In this document: positions 17,002 through 25,992 of the stretch, piece by piece
Layout of the letters: each line of letters begins with the position of its first letter
Numbering within the stretch: position 1 is the stretch's first letter
Assembly: GCF_023276405.1 (NCBI RefSeq)
Contig: NZ_JALRMO010000001.1
Span: 1,736,001-1,800,000, forward strand
Source: Paenibacillus hamazuiensis
GTDB taxonomy: Bacteria; Bacillota; Bacilli; Paenibacillales; NBRC-103111
Direction: 5' to 3'
DNA length: 64,000 nucleotides
Program-made: the position numbers and the translations under genes
The notes under the pieces: generated by a model
Database searches by the model: none
The model's input: the letters and a program-made list of their open reading frames with translations, nothing else
What the model was told of the DNA's origin: nothing

Positions 17002-19314
17002 ATGCAGAAACGCAACTATTTGTTCAGACTGCTCGCGTTTTGTTTGCTCCTCGGCATGCTTCCGGTTATTTTTACCGGACTGATTTCGTATTCTATTTCT
17101 TCCCGCGACATCGAGCGGAAGGTGAACGAAGGCAACTCGCAAATTTTGCTGCAAACCCAGATGAGGGTCGAGCAGCTGCTCCGCAACATCGAGCTGACGA
17201 CGACGCAGTTTGTCAAATCGCCGCTTGTAAGCGCATCCTTGAACGAATCGCTGACTGCGGACGATTTTAAGATGATCAACGATCTGTCTAAAGGGATGTA
17301 CAATTTGCAAATATACCCCGGCATCCGAGACGTCTATTTGATCAATATTGAAAAAGACTGGATGATCCGCAACCGCGGGTTTTCCTCGTTCAGCCGGTTT
17401 GAAGATCACGACGTTTTCTTGAAGTACGGGCTATTGCCGCAACATTTGTTTTGGGTGACAAACGATTTCGGAAAAAGCGGCGGGGTCGATTCATCCGGGG
17501 ACAAGCCTCCCGCCTATGTATCCAGGCTTGTGTTCAAGCTGCCGTTTCCGTTTTCGCGGAGCCGGGCGCCAAGGGCGCTGCTGGTGATGGATATAAGCAA
17601 TGACGCCATTTTGGACCTTATTACGCAAAAACGGCATTCGGGCTCGTATTATTTGCTGGACGACAAGTACCAACAATTTGCCGCAGACGGAGAAACGTCG
17701 GAATTGCAGAGTAAGATCAGCCCTTCGCTCGTGGAAAAGGTGAAAAACGCAGAGGATCAAAGCGGCTCGTTTACGATGGAGATTGACGGAAGCAAATCGG
17801 TCATCAGCTACATCGTATCGCCTTACAACCGCTGGACGTACTTATCGGTCGTTTCGGTGAAGGAGTTGACTGGCGAGTCCAGGCGGATCGCCTTGATTAC
17901 GCTGTATACCTGCCTCGGCGTAGTCGTCTTTGTCGCGCTTCTTGCGCTCTACGGCGGACAAAAAATGTATTCCCCGGTGCGCCGGTTGTTCGAGTTCAGC
18001 CGGGATATGGACGGGCAGGGCGCAAACGCTCCGGCGAAGGACGAGTTCGCATTTATCGAAGAGCGGCTCCGCTCGCTGTCCAGCAGCGGCAAACAGCTTC
18101 AGCAGCAGGTGCGTGGACAATTCCGGCATATGAAGGAATTTATGGTGCTCAAATTGCTTATGGGTCAGATTGACGCCGCCGAATTTGCGCAAAAATGCGT
18201 TGATTACGGGTTTCCGTCCGATTGGCGGACGCTTGGCGTGCTGACGCTGCAAATCGATACGCTGCAGGAAACGAGATTCCGGGAAAGCGACCGGGATTTG
18301 CTGATGTTTGCAATCAACAATATGGCAGGGGATTTGATTCCTCCGGCCAAGCGGTTCAGTCCGGTATTATTCGACCAATACCAGGTGACGCTGGTCGCTT
18401 GCGAAAGTGCCGATCCGGACATAGCCAGGTCGTTTTTTCATGAAATCGCGGAGCTGATCAAAGCGAAGGTGTACGAGTTTTTGCAGCTCAAGGTCAGCAT
18501 CGGCATCGGCTCGCCGTTTACGAATTATTCCGACACCGCGCAGGCATACGAGCAGGGCGTTCAGGCGCTCAAGGGCCGGATGAATTTGGGGACGGACATC
18601 ATTTTGCATTACGACGACGTTCGGGCAGGCAAGGAGCGCGGCGAAAACGTCGTGCCCGGGCTCAAGCTGCTGGAAGACCAGATCGTTCAAGCTTTGAAAA
18701 TATGCGACCTGGACGAAACCGAACGCGTTTTCGGCGAATATCAGTCGGCGCTGCTCGGACATCATGTGAATTTTTACGAATATCAGGTATATTTACTGCA
18801 GCTCATTTCCCGCATTTTTATGCTTATTCAGGATCATGGCTCGTCCGTGCAAAAGGTGATCGGCGATCACGCGACGATGGAGCAGTTTATGACACTGGGT
18901 TCTCCCGAGGAAATACGCCGCTGGCTGACGAATAACGTGTTCGTTCAGGTGATCGGGCTGCTCGAGCAGCAGGCGGAAAAGCAATACTTGAACATCGCGA
19001 GCCAGATGATGAAGCTGATCCATGAGCATTACGGCCGGGATATTTCACTCGAATGGGTCGCCTCCGAGCTGAACTTTCATCCGGTGTACTTAAGCCGCGT
19101 GTTCAAAAAAGAAACCGGCGTCAATTTCAGCGAATATTTGACGGAATACCGGATGAACATCGCCAAATCGTGGCTGGAAACGACGAACATGAAAATATCC
19201 GAAATCGCCGAAAAATTAAGCTATATGAATGCCACCGGGTTTATCCGCACATTCCGCAAGTCGATCGGCGTGACGCCCGGCCAATATCGCGAACAGCATA
19301 GCAAAACGAAATGA
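17002..19314 (+). CDS. Membrane-bound AraC family regulator with extracellular sensor
   Basis: 770 residues from the ATG at 17002, which has AGGAAGAGGGGGG just upstream; an in-frame ATG at 16966 lacks one. There is a first membrane helix at about 8-28 and a Cache-type extracellular domain to about 290. A second helix follows at about 295-318 (LITLYTCLGVVVFVALLALY), then a cytoplasmic region, and the last ~100 residues are an AraC domain (VASELNFHPVYLSRVFKKETGVNFSEY). This one-component design, common in paenibacilli, lets an external sugar control DNA binding directly without a kinase. The next genes downstream are the oxidoreductase and the lyase-like gene, its probable targets. Confidence 0.85.
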   Translation: MQKRNYLFRLLAFCLLLGMLPVIFTGLISYSISSRDIERKVNEGNSQILLQTQMRVEQLLRNIELTTTQFVKSPLVSASLNESLTADDFKMINDLSKGMYNLQIYPGIRDVYLINIEKDWMIRNRGFSSFSRFEDHDVFLKYGLLPQHLFWVTNDFGKSGGVDSSGDKPPAYVSRLVFKLPFPFSRSRAPRALLVMDISNDAILDLITQKRHSGSYYLLDDKYQQFAADGETSELQSKISPSLVEKVKNAEDQSGSFTMEIDGSKSVISYIVSPYNRWTYLSVVSVKELTGESRRIALITLYTCLGVVVFVALLALYGGQKMYSPVRRLFEFSRDMDGQGANAPAKDEFAFIEERLRSLSSSGKQLQQQVRGQFRHMKEFMVLKLLMGQIDAAEFAQKCVDYGFPSDWRTLGVLTLQIDTLQETRFRESDRDLLMFAINNMAGDLIPPAKRFSPVLFDQYQVTLVACESADPDIARSFFHEIAELIKAKVYEFLQLKVSIGIGSPFTNYSDTAQAYEQGVQALKGRMNLGTDIILHYDDVRAGKERGENVVPGLKLLEDQIVQALKICDLDETERVFGEYQSALLGHHVNFYEYQVYLLQLISRIFMLIQDHGSSVQKVIGDHATMEQFMTLGSPEEIRRWLTNNVFVQVIGLLEQQAEKQYLNIASQMMKLIHEHYGRDISLEWVASELNFHPVYLSRVFKKETGVNFSEYLTEYRMNIAKSWLETTNMKISEIAEKLSYMNATGFIRTFRKSIGVTPGQYREQHSKTK

Positions 19315-19340
19315 CTTTCACCGCCGTGAGAGTCTTTTTT
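19313..19340 (+). terminator. Rho-independent terminator overlapping the stop codon
   Basis: GACTTTCAC (19313-19321) pairs with GTGAGAGTC (19326-19334) over 9 bp with one wobble, and T6 follows. The stem begins inside the TGA of the AraC-type gene. Confidence 0.85.
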
Positions 19341-19440
19341 GTTTGTGCGGGGAAACCCCCGGGCAAATTTGAAGGAGGAGGGCCTCAAAAGTTGATGGAT
19401 GTGTACAGCGCTGAATAAGCAAAAATGAGGGAAAAAAAGC

Positions 19441-19458
19441 AATAATAACGTTGTTATT
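19441..19458. promoter_or_regulatory. Possible operator (18-bp palindrome)
   Basis: AATAATAACGTTGTTATT is a near-perfect palindrome centred on CG, the form of many LacI-family operators. It lies about 500 bp upstream of the oxidoreductase gene at 19964. No LacI-family gene is in the window, so the binder is unknown. Confidence 0.35.
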
Positions 19459-19679
19459 TTCGAAAATTTCGCCGTTTTTGCACATTGCCAAAGCGAAGGC
19501 TCTTCTAGTAAGCTATAGAAGAATTATCAGGTTTATAGTTTATGAAGTTAAGTATTTAGGTCAAGACAGCGAAATGTTAACGTGAACATGTTTCGAACCA
19601 CATGCCTTTAGTTGAGCGAAACGTACCGAGTCGGATGTAGAATTTGTATATCTGGCTAAGGTTATGCTCTAGGGTTAAG

Positions 19680-19940
19680 CGCGAAGGCACAAGTTTGGCG
19701 GCAGCCAAACCGTGCCGCCCGGCGCAGGCAAGAGGCACGCCCCCCCCTCCCAAGGCACCGCACAAATGGTTAAGCGAGTCCGGCATAAAATTTGCTGCAA
19801 AATGCAGCAAATGCGTGCCGGACAATCGCGGACCCGAGGCACCCCAGTCTCTCCACCAGGGCGGGTCCAGGGCGCAAGCGCCTGGGGTCCCCCTTTCAGG
19901 GGGATTTAGGGGGTAGAAATCTTTTAGGGGTAGATATCTT
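19680..19940. other. GC-rich structured intergenic element (possible RNA or dispersed repeat)
   Basis: Within a 620-bp gap (19341-19963), this segment has several strong stems. The first is GGCAC-TTTGGC/GCCAAA-GTGCC (19686-19716). The second has outer arms GTCCGGCA (19778-19785) and TGCCGGAC (19816-19823) around a perfect inner stem ATTTGCTGCA/TGCAGCAAAT with an AAA loop (19790-19812). Others are CCAGG(G)CGC/GCGCCTGG (19867-19885) and CCCCC-TTTCA-GGGGG (19889-19903). It ends in two direct copies of TTTAGGGG..TAGAAATC type sequence (19905-19938). It is much richer in GC than the flanks. No reading frame with a ribosome site covers it. It may be a structured RNA, a leader of the next gene or a copy of a dispersed repeat. 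Confidence 0.5.
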
Positions 19941-19963
19941 TTAAAAGAAAGGAAACCCATCTC

Positions 19964-21253
19964 ATGAAAAAACGCTACGCAGTTTGCGGTGTCAGCAACC
20001 GCGCCATCGGCATGTTTATCGGACCGATGCTGAAAACCTTTTCGCAGCACGCGGAACTTGTAGGATTGCTCGATGTGGATCCGCGCAGGCACGAGGTATG
20101 CAAAACGAAATTTCCGGAAACCGCTTCCGTTCCGGAGTACGGAGAAAGCGATTTCGACCTAATGGTCAAGGAGACGAAGCCGGATGTCATTATCGTTACC
20201 GGACGCGACGACACGCATGCAAGATATATCATCAAGGCGCTGGAACACGATCTTGACGTCATGACCGAGAAGCCGATGGCGACGACCGGTGCGGACTGCC
20301 GCCGCATTATGGATGCGGAGGCGCGCAGTAAAGGCAAGGTGACGGTGACGTTCAACTACCGCTACTCGCCGATCCATACGAGAATCAAAGAGATGATCCT
20401 CGAAGGCAAAGTCGGCCGCGTCACGTCCATCGATCTGAACTGGTATATCGACACGTATCATGGCGCTAGCTATTTCAAGCGTTGGAACCGCATTCGCGAA
20501 ATATCCGGTGGCCTCTCCATCCACAAAAGCTCCCACCATTTCGACCTCGTCAACTGGTGGACGGGACAGAAGCCGGTCGAGGCGTTTGCATTCGGCGCTC
20601 TTAATTATTACGGTCCTAACGGCGAGCTTAATCCGAAGAAGGAAGACGGACGGTTCTGCGGCACTTGCGACGTGAAGCAGGATTGCGAATATTTTACGCG
20701 CTGGTCGACGCGCAGCAAGGACGTTGCGGTCAAGGACGACCATCTCGGCACGGTGCAAACCGGAGAAAAAGGCGGATACACCGGTTACCGCCCGGATATG
20801 TGCATTTACGATTCGGAGATCAACATCGAAGATACGTATACCGCAACGGTGCGCTATGATCAAGGCGCGCTGCTCAGCTACTCGGTCAACTTCTCCTTGC
20901 CGTACGAAGGCTACCGGCTGGCGATCAACGGTACCAAAGGGCGCATCGAGACGACGGAATATCATATGCCAAACCGCATTCCGTTCCCGATTCCGGAGCA
21001 GCAGACGATCGAGTATTACCCGCTGTTCGGCTCCAAGGAAATCATTCATGTCGTCATGCGCGAAGGCGGGCACGGCGGCGGCGATCCGGTGCTTCTGGAA
21101 GACATTTTCCTTGGCCCGGATCCGAAGCGGAAATATGCGATTCTGTCCGGCAGTCAGGACGGAGCTTACTCGATCGGCACCGGCGAAGCGGTATGGCGTT
21201 CGGTGAAGGAAGGGCGCCCGGTGAAGATCGAAGACGTGCTTCAGGTGAAATAA
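19964..21253 (+). CDS. Gfo/Idh/MocA family oxidoreductase
   Basis: 429 residues; AGAAAGGAAACCC upstream of the ATG. It has an N-terminal Rossmann NAD(P)-binding domain (about 1-125) and the family EKP motif in VMTEKPMATTGADCRRIMD. The C-terminal alpha/beta domain has GGLSIHKSSHHFDLVNWW, where the His residues are in the usual catalytic area. An inserted FCGTCDVKQDCEYF segment has three closely spaced cysteines that could bind metal. It probably oxidises or reduces a sugar or inositol-like compound with NAD(P). The stop is followed 22 bp later by the start of the lyase-like gene, so the two form an operon. It resembles the product of 62268-63554, which lacks the cysteine insert. Confidence 0.88.
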   Translation: MKKRYAVCGVSNRAIGMFIGPMLKTFSQHAELVGLLDVDPRRHEVCKTKFPETASVPEYGESDFDLMVKETKPDVIIVTGRDDTHARYIIKALEHDLDVMTEKPMATTGADCRRIMDAEARSKGKVTVTFNYRYSPIHTRIKEMILEGKVGRVTSIDLNWYIDTYHGASYFKRWNRIREISGGLSIHKSSHHFDLVNWWTGQKPVEAFAFGALNYYGPNGELNPKKEDGRFCGTCDVKQDCEYFTRWSTRSKDVAVKDDHLGTVQTGEKGGYTGYRPDMCIYDSEINIEDTYTATVRYDQGALLSYSVNFSLPYEGYRLAINGTKGRIETTEYHMPNRIPFPIPEQQTIEYYPLFGSKEIIHVVMREGGHGGGDPVLLEDIFLGPDPKRKYAILSGSQDGAYSIGTGEAVWRSVKEGRPVKIEDVLQVK

Positions 21254-21275
21254 TCGAAAAGGCAGGCGTTGATAG

Positions 21276-22917
21276 ATGGAACATGTTCAGGGATCAGGCA
21301 GCGACTTTTTCATCCGGACGGTTCGCGAATATGCGGACCGCGTGCTGGAATACGGCCGCGACCGATACGGAAGCTATCCGACGCCGCTCTTTGCAGACGG
21401 GGTGCATGCGCAGACGCATGATCCCGTCTCTTGGCGTTCGGGGGGGGGAGACGTGGATTTTGTCCAACGGTGCGAACCAGCAAAACTGGGTGCGCACGCT
21501 CGTCGGATTATCCCGGCTTACCGGGCAGTCCGCATACGAACAGGCTGCATTCAAAGCGTTGGAGTATATGTTCGGGCAGGCAAGGTACGGCGATATGTTC
21601 AGCTGGGGCGGGCATATGGCGATAGATTTGAACACAAAGCGATCGGTCTTCGCTTCGGATAAAGGTCCGCAGCACGAGCTGAAATGCCATTACCCGTGCT
21701 ACGATGTGATGGCCGAAGTGAACCTGGAAGAAACCCGCAAGTATGTGGAAGCGGTTTGGGACGGTCACGTCGCCAATTGGGCCAACCTTGAATTCAATCG
21801 TCACGGCCAGCCGAAACCGCCGCGCGAAGGCTTATCCGTGTGGGACCGCGAATACGCGGCGGAGGACGTTTTTTTCACCGGCAAAGGACTCACCTTCATC
21901 AATGCGGGAAGCGATTTGTATTACGCCGCGGCGATGCTGCATCGCCTGACGGGGGATGCGAAACCGCTGGAATGGGCGAAACGGCTTGCCCGGCGTTATG
22001 TGGAGACGAGAAATCCGCAAACCGGGCTCGGCGGTTACCAGTTCAGCATCTCCGTGCTGCCTGGCATTCGCGGCGACCGGGCGATCGATCAATTCGGGGA
22101 GCAGCTGAAAAAACATTCGCCGATCGAAGCGACGCTGTCGGTGGTGCGGCAAATCCACACGATCATCGGCGAATCCGCCTTATGCCGGATGGCGCTGGCC
22201 GATCAATTGGGCGAAGCCGGCAAGGAGTTCGGCGAGTGGGCCGTGCAGGACTTGCTCGCATACGGTGAATACGCTTACGATGCGGCAGACAATACGATCC
22301 ACCCGATGCTCACGGACGGAACAAGGCTGACCGGCCTCGTGATGGAAAAAAGCGGCTACTACGGCAAGCAAGGGGACACGCTAAAGGCCGCAGCGGCCGA
22401 TTTGCTGCTGCTCTGGTCTTTTGCGGCGGGTTATCGGCTGTCCCGCAACGAGCGGCTGTGGGACATTGCGCGAGCCATCGCCCGCGGAAACGGCCTGGGC
22501 GATATCGGCAGCGCGCCTACAGCCCGCGGCGGCGCAGAAAGCGCCGGTCTGTCGCAAACGGGCAGTGGCGCCGATTTGAACAGCGGCACTGAATGCGCCG
22601 ATCCGCACGGGATTTTTGCCATGCTTGAGCTGCATCGGATCACGCGGAACGCAGCGTATTTGCACCTCGCCGAGCGCATCGGCAGAAATATCGTCGCGCA
22701 GCGGTATCATCATGGCTTTTTCATGCCGAGCGAACGTCACGTCTATGCGAAATTCGACCGGCTCGAGCCGGTAGCTTTGCTGCATTTGGCCGCGGAACTG
22801 GACGGAACGGGGGAGACTCAGCCGATATACTGCGGGGGCAAATCGTTTTTCGGAGCCGCGTTCGACGGTCACGGTCATGAGATCGATAACGATTTTATTT
22901 ACGGTCAGACGCGGTAA
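21276..22917 (+). pseudogene. Pectate-lyase-like (alpha/alpha-barrel) protein, frameshifted at a 9-G run
   Basis: The natural start is the ATG at 21276 (MEHVQGSGSDFFIRTVREYADRVL). The frame is good through GVHAQTHDPVSWRS, then a run of nine G (21440-21448) shifts it; dropping one G joins it exactly to GGETWILSNGANQQNWVRTL and an unbroken 546-residue protein. The joined product looks like the exo-acting, alpha-helical-barrel enzymes of the pectate lyase type, with WILSN, QQN and a late HGIFAMLELHRIT-type region; the precise PL family is uncertain. It could be a pseudogene, a sequencing miscount of the G run or a phase-variable gene. It is the second gene of the oxidoreductase operon. Confidence 0.7.
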
Positions 22918-22951
22918 AGAAATATCCGGCGTAACATCATACGAATGGCAG

Positions 22952-22978
22952 GGGAAGCACGCCTAAAGCGTGCTTCCT
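22952..22978. repeat. Left 27-bp direct repeat (target duplication) carrying a palindrome
   Basis: Identical to 24525-24551. It contains the perfect inverted repeat GGAAGCACGC-CTAAA-GCGTGCTTCC, a terminator-like stem. It is the left half of the target-site duplication made by the IS element. Confidence 0.85.
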
Positions 22979-24524
22979 CAGATTGTTGACAAAGCCCCGG
23001 TTTTTCGGGGCTTTTGTAGGATCATTTTTTGAATTTAGCCCTAAAAATAGAAGATCGCCTCTTATCCGGCCCTTTTAGCCAGGATATTGGCGATCTTTTT
23101 AATGTTTTGACATAGTGCAGTCAGTAATGCTTGCTGCTGCACTTTGTTTCGGCCGCGGAACCGGCAGTAGCGAAGCCCATGGAGCTCTTTGGCATCCGCG
23201 AAGCTTCGCTCAATCGTCTGGTATCGTAAGCGGTAGAGATATTTGCCGGACTTGCTTCTACCGTTTTGTTTTACCCACTCTTTACTATCCTGCCATACAT
23301 GCCTGGTGATGACTTTTTGGTGATTCCGGGACCGGGTACATTCTTTGAGCATGGGGCAGTTCGCACAATGATTCGGATCCGACTTATACTGTCTGTAGCC
23401 TTCGCGATCCGTTGTCGTATATTTCAATTCGTGTTTTTGTGGACATATATACACATTGTTCTCCGCATCATACTTAAATCGCCACTTAGCCATTAATCCT
23501 TTAACTGGGGTAAAGGCTCTACCTCCGATGACCGCGTATATTTTCTTGTCTTGAAGCTTTTTGCAAATGTGCGACGTGAAGTAACCTGCATCCAGTGCGA
23601 CGGCTTCCAGTGTTTTTTCGAATTTAAACTTCTTGATGATATGTTCCAAACGCTCTATGTAAGGGACAGAATCGTGAACATTGCCGGCAGTGACGTGGAC
23701 ATCCATGATGATGTTGTATTTGTGGTCGACGGTCCGATGATCGAGATAGAAAAAGCCTTCCGGCTTACCGTCCCGCACCATATAACCGCTCTCCGGATCG
23801 GTTGTGCTTACCTTCGTTAGTTTGGTTTCTTCCACCTCCTCTCGTGGCTTTAAAGCTTTTTTCCATGAGCCTCGCGATCGGCACGAATTGCTTCGTCCAG
23901 TTCTTCCATGTAGGCCTTCGTACTCTTGGTTACTTCCTCTTGAACAAACTTTCGTTTATTCGCATTGGCCTTAAGATGAGTTGAGTCGGTGATAAGTACC
24001 CGACCGGCAACGAGACGATGTTGAATAGCAAGCAGAACGACCCGGTCGAAGATTTGTTGAAGTACATCGCCTTCTTGAAGACGTTCACGAAAGTAGCTAA
24101 GGGTGCTATGATCCGGCACGCGATCCTTGAGCCCAAGCCCCAGAAACCATCGATAAGCATTATTAGAGAAAACCTCTCTTTCCAACCGTCGTTCGGAGCG
24201 AATGCCGTCAAGATACCCGATCAATAGCATCTTGAAAAGCATGATGGGATCTGCCGAGGGACGTCCATTATCCTCGCAGTAATAAGGACGGACTAAGTCG
24301 AGAATAAAGGAAAAGTCGATATGCTTATGTACTTTACGAAGAGGATGATCTGGATGAACCAGTTCCTCGATACACACCAATTCATATTCATTTTGGACAT
24401 TCGGATTAGAGCGAAGCATAGGATCCACCGCCTTAAGAGTATATTTACATTATAACATATTAACGCGGTAATTTGTTAAAGATATTGAACGAAAAAGTAG
24501 CCTGTTGGGTTTTTCAACAGGCTG
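22979..24524 (-). mobile_element. IS1182-family insertion sequence, about 1546 bp
   Basis: The bounds are set by imperfect terminal inverted repeats: left CAGATTGTTGACAAAGCCCC and, on the other strand, right CAGCCTGTTGAAAAACCCAA (15 of 20 match). The 27-bp direct repeats lie immediately outside. The transposase reads leftwards in two overlapping frames. Near the left end is a stem-loop AAAGCCCC/GGGGCTTT (22990-23014) and at the right end a hairpin AGCCTGTTG/CAACAGGCT. It sits between two convergent genes, so it has not broken either coding region. Confidence 0.85.
23062..24428 (-). CDS. IS1182-family transposase in two frames (frameshift at A6)
   Basis: The N-terminal part (192 residues, GTG start at 24428) ends at a TAA at 23850-23852. 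The C-terminal part continues in the -1 frame to 23062. On the minus strand the junction is GGA-AAA-AAG-CTT, and slipping back one base on A-AAA-AAG restores [19 protein letters not shown] and a single ~455-residue protein, the usual size. The N-terminal DUF772-like region ([10 protein letters not shown]) and the DDE domain with [23 protein letters not shown] and [18 protein letters not shown] are present. A_AAA_AAG is a classical slippery heptamer, so expression by programmed frameshifting is possible; a lost A in a former A7 is the simpler explanation. Confidence 0.85.
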
Positions 24525-24551
24525 GGGAAGCACGCCTAAAGCGTGCTTCCT
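24525..24551. repeat. Right 27-bp direct repeat (target duplication) carrying a palindrome
   Basis: Second copy of the 27-bp duplication. The stem GGAAGCACGC/GCGTGCTTCC overlaps the TAG stop codon of the minus-strand isomerase gene at 24536. Before insertion one copy probably served as a shared terminator for both convergent genes. Confidence 0.85.
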
Positions 24552-25390
24552 GTTGTTTCCCACTGCTGCCGGACGAAGGCGGCCGACGGGGCGATGTTCT
24601 CTTCCTTCAGCCCTTCGAGCGAAATATGGACGTGAGGTTTATGTTTCTTAAGCAGGCTGACGAAGAGCGGGTAGTTCAAGATGCCTTGCCCGACAATAGG
24701 CGCGTATTGTTTTTTGCCGTCGGGGCCGAGAAGGACGTCTTTGGCATGAATCAGCACGGTGCGCGGTCCCAGCTTTTCGATAGCTTCGGTCATTACTTCG
24801 TCCCGGCGGTCGATGTTGTAGTCCTCCAGCAGATTGACCGGATCGATGACGACGCCGATGCTGGATGAAGGGACCTCCTCCATCATCCGGAGCATACCCG
24901 CCGTATCGTGAATCGTCAGCGAGGTGGCCGGCTCGATGGCGAAAATGACGCCCCATTTTTCCGCTTCCTCCGCAAGCTCCTCCACCGTCTCCCGCAGCGT
25001 ATTCCACGCAATTTGCTCGTAACGTTCGGGCTCCTGCTCCTTGTATGTAGTGAGCTTTCCGGTCTCGGTGGCGACCATGGCCGCGCCGAACTGGCGGGCA
25101 TATTTCAAATGCTCCTTGAACCGGTCGATTTCGTACCTTCTTGCTTCGCGGTCCGGGTTAATCGGGTTGATGTAGCAGCCGAGCACCGGAATGCGGACGC
25201 CGTGACGTTCGAACGTTTCCGCGATATGGTTCGCGAGCCCCGGGCTCAGCTTGCCGAGATCGGAGTCGATATCGGATATCGCTTTGGCCATCGCGAGCTG
25301 AATGGATTGAAAGCCGCCGGCCCCTACTTTTGCCGCAAGCTCCTCTAAAGGCAGTTTTCCGTAACAATGGGCTAAAATGCCGAGTTTCAT
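24536..25390 (-). CDS. Sugar phosphate isomerase/epimerase (xylose isomerase-like TIM barrel)
   Basis: 284 residues; AGGAGG about 10 bp before the start. It is an AP-endonuclease-2-type TIM barrel: MKLGILAHCYGKLPLEELAAKVGAGGF at the start, metal-binding acidic and histidine residues along FAIEPATSL, GVVIDPVNLLEDYN, VLIHAKDV and HVHISLEGL. Such enzymes interconvert keto- and aldo-sugars or related compounds in sugar and inositol pathways. It is convergent with the oxidoreductase/lyase operon and probably belongs to the same sugar region. The exact substrate is unknown. Confidence 0.85.
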   Translation of the reverse strand: MKLGILAHCYGKLPLEELAAKVGAGGFQSIQLAMAKAISDIDSDLGKLSPGLANHIAETFERHGVRIPVLGCYINPINPDREARRYEIDRFKEHLKYARQFGAAMVATETGKLTTYKEQEPERYEQIAWNTLRETVEELAEEAEKWGVIFAIEPATSLTIHDTAGMLRMMEEVPSSSIGVVIDPVNLLEDYNIDRRDEVMTEAIEKLGPRTVLIHAKDVLLGPDGKKQYAPIVGQGILNYPLFVSLLKKHKPHVHISLEGLKEENIAPSAAFVRQQWETTGSTL

Positions 25391-25600
25391 TTTCTGGTGC
25401 CTCCTGTTCCGCAGCTACTGCGCGGGTATTGTCCATATCATTATACCGCTTATCGCCCTCGGCGGCACCCCTTGAATGCGATTCCGAAAATAGCTGAATT
25501 TTGCGCAACTCTCGCTGAATTTCGGGCATCGACACCGTCGTGGGCCGGGACTATAATAGACGGGAACTTGATCTGAATTCGAAAAGGGGGAACGAACGGG

Positions 25601-25948
25601 ATGATCGTGAGAAACTTTTTGCAGGCCGAATATAAAGTAGCGCCGAGCCACAAGGGCAGCGGGGACGTGAAAAGCGTGCGTTTGTTCGACGACGGCGATT
25701 TCGAGACGAAGCTGAAATTTTTTTATTACACGGAAATTCCGCCGAAATCCTCCATCGGCTACCATAAACACGGGGACAACGAAGAGGTGTATGCGATCCT
25801 CGAAGGGGAAGGGACGATGACGGTGAACGGGGAATCCCGCAAGGTAACGGCGGGCGACGTCATTTTGAACAAGCGGGGCTGGAGCCACGGCCTGGAAAAC
25901 CATTCGGATGCGCCGTTAAAAATCATCGTTTTCGAAGCGGAGATTTGA
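25601..25948 (+). CDS. Small cupin-domain protein
   Basis: 115 residues, one cupin barrel; GGGGGAA upstream. Metal-binding motifs are visible: SSIGYHKHGDNEEVYAILEGEG gives H-x-H-(x)4-E, and GDVILNKRGWSHGLENHSD gives the distal His. Single-domain cupins of this size are often sugar isomerases, epimerases or binding proteins. It is divergent from the isomerase gene and 44 bp ahead of the alginate-lyase-like gene, so it may take part in handling of released uronic acids. Confidence 0.8.
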   Translation: MIVRNFLQAEYKVAPSHKGSGDVKSVRLFDDGDFETKLKFFYYTEIPPKSSIGYHKHGDNEEVYAILEGEGTMTVNGESRKVTAGDVILNKRGWSHGLENHSDAPLKIIVFEAEI

Positions 25949-25992
25949 AGAGCTCATTAACGGATTATTAACAGACGGGGATGTGTTGGCTC

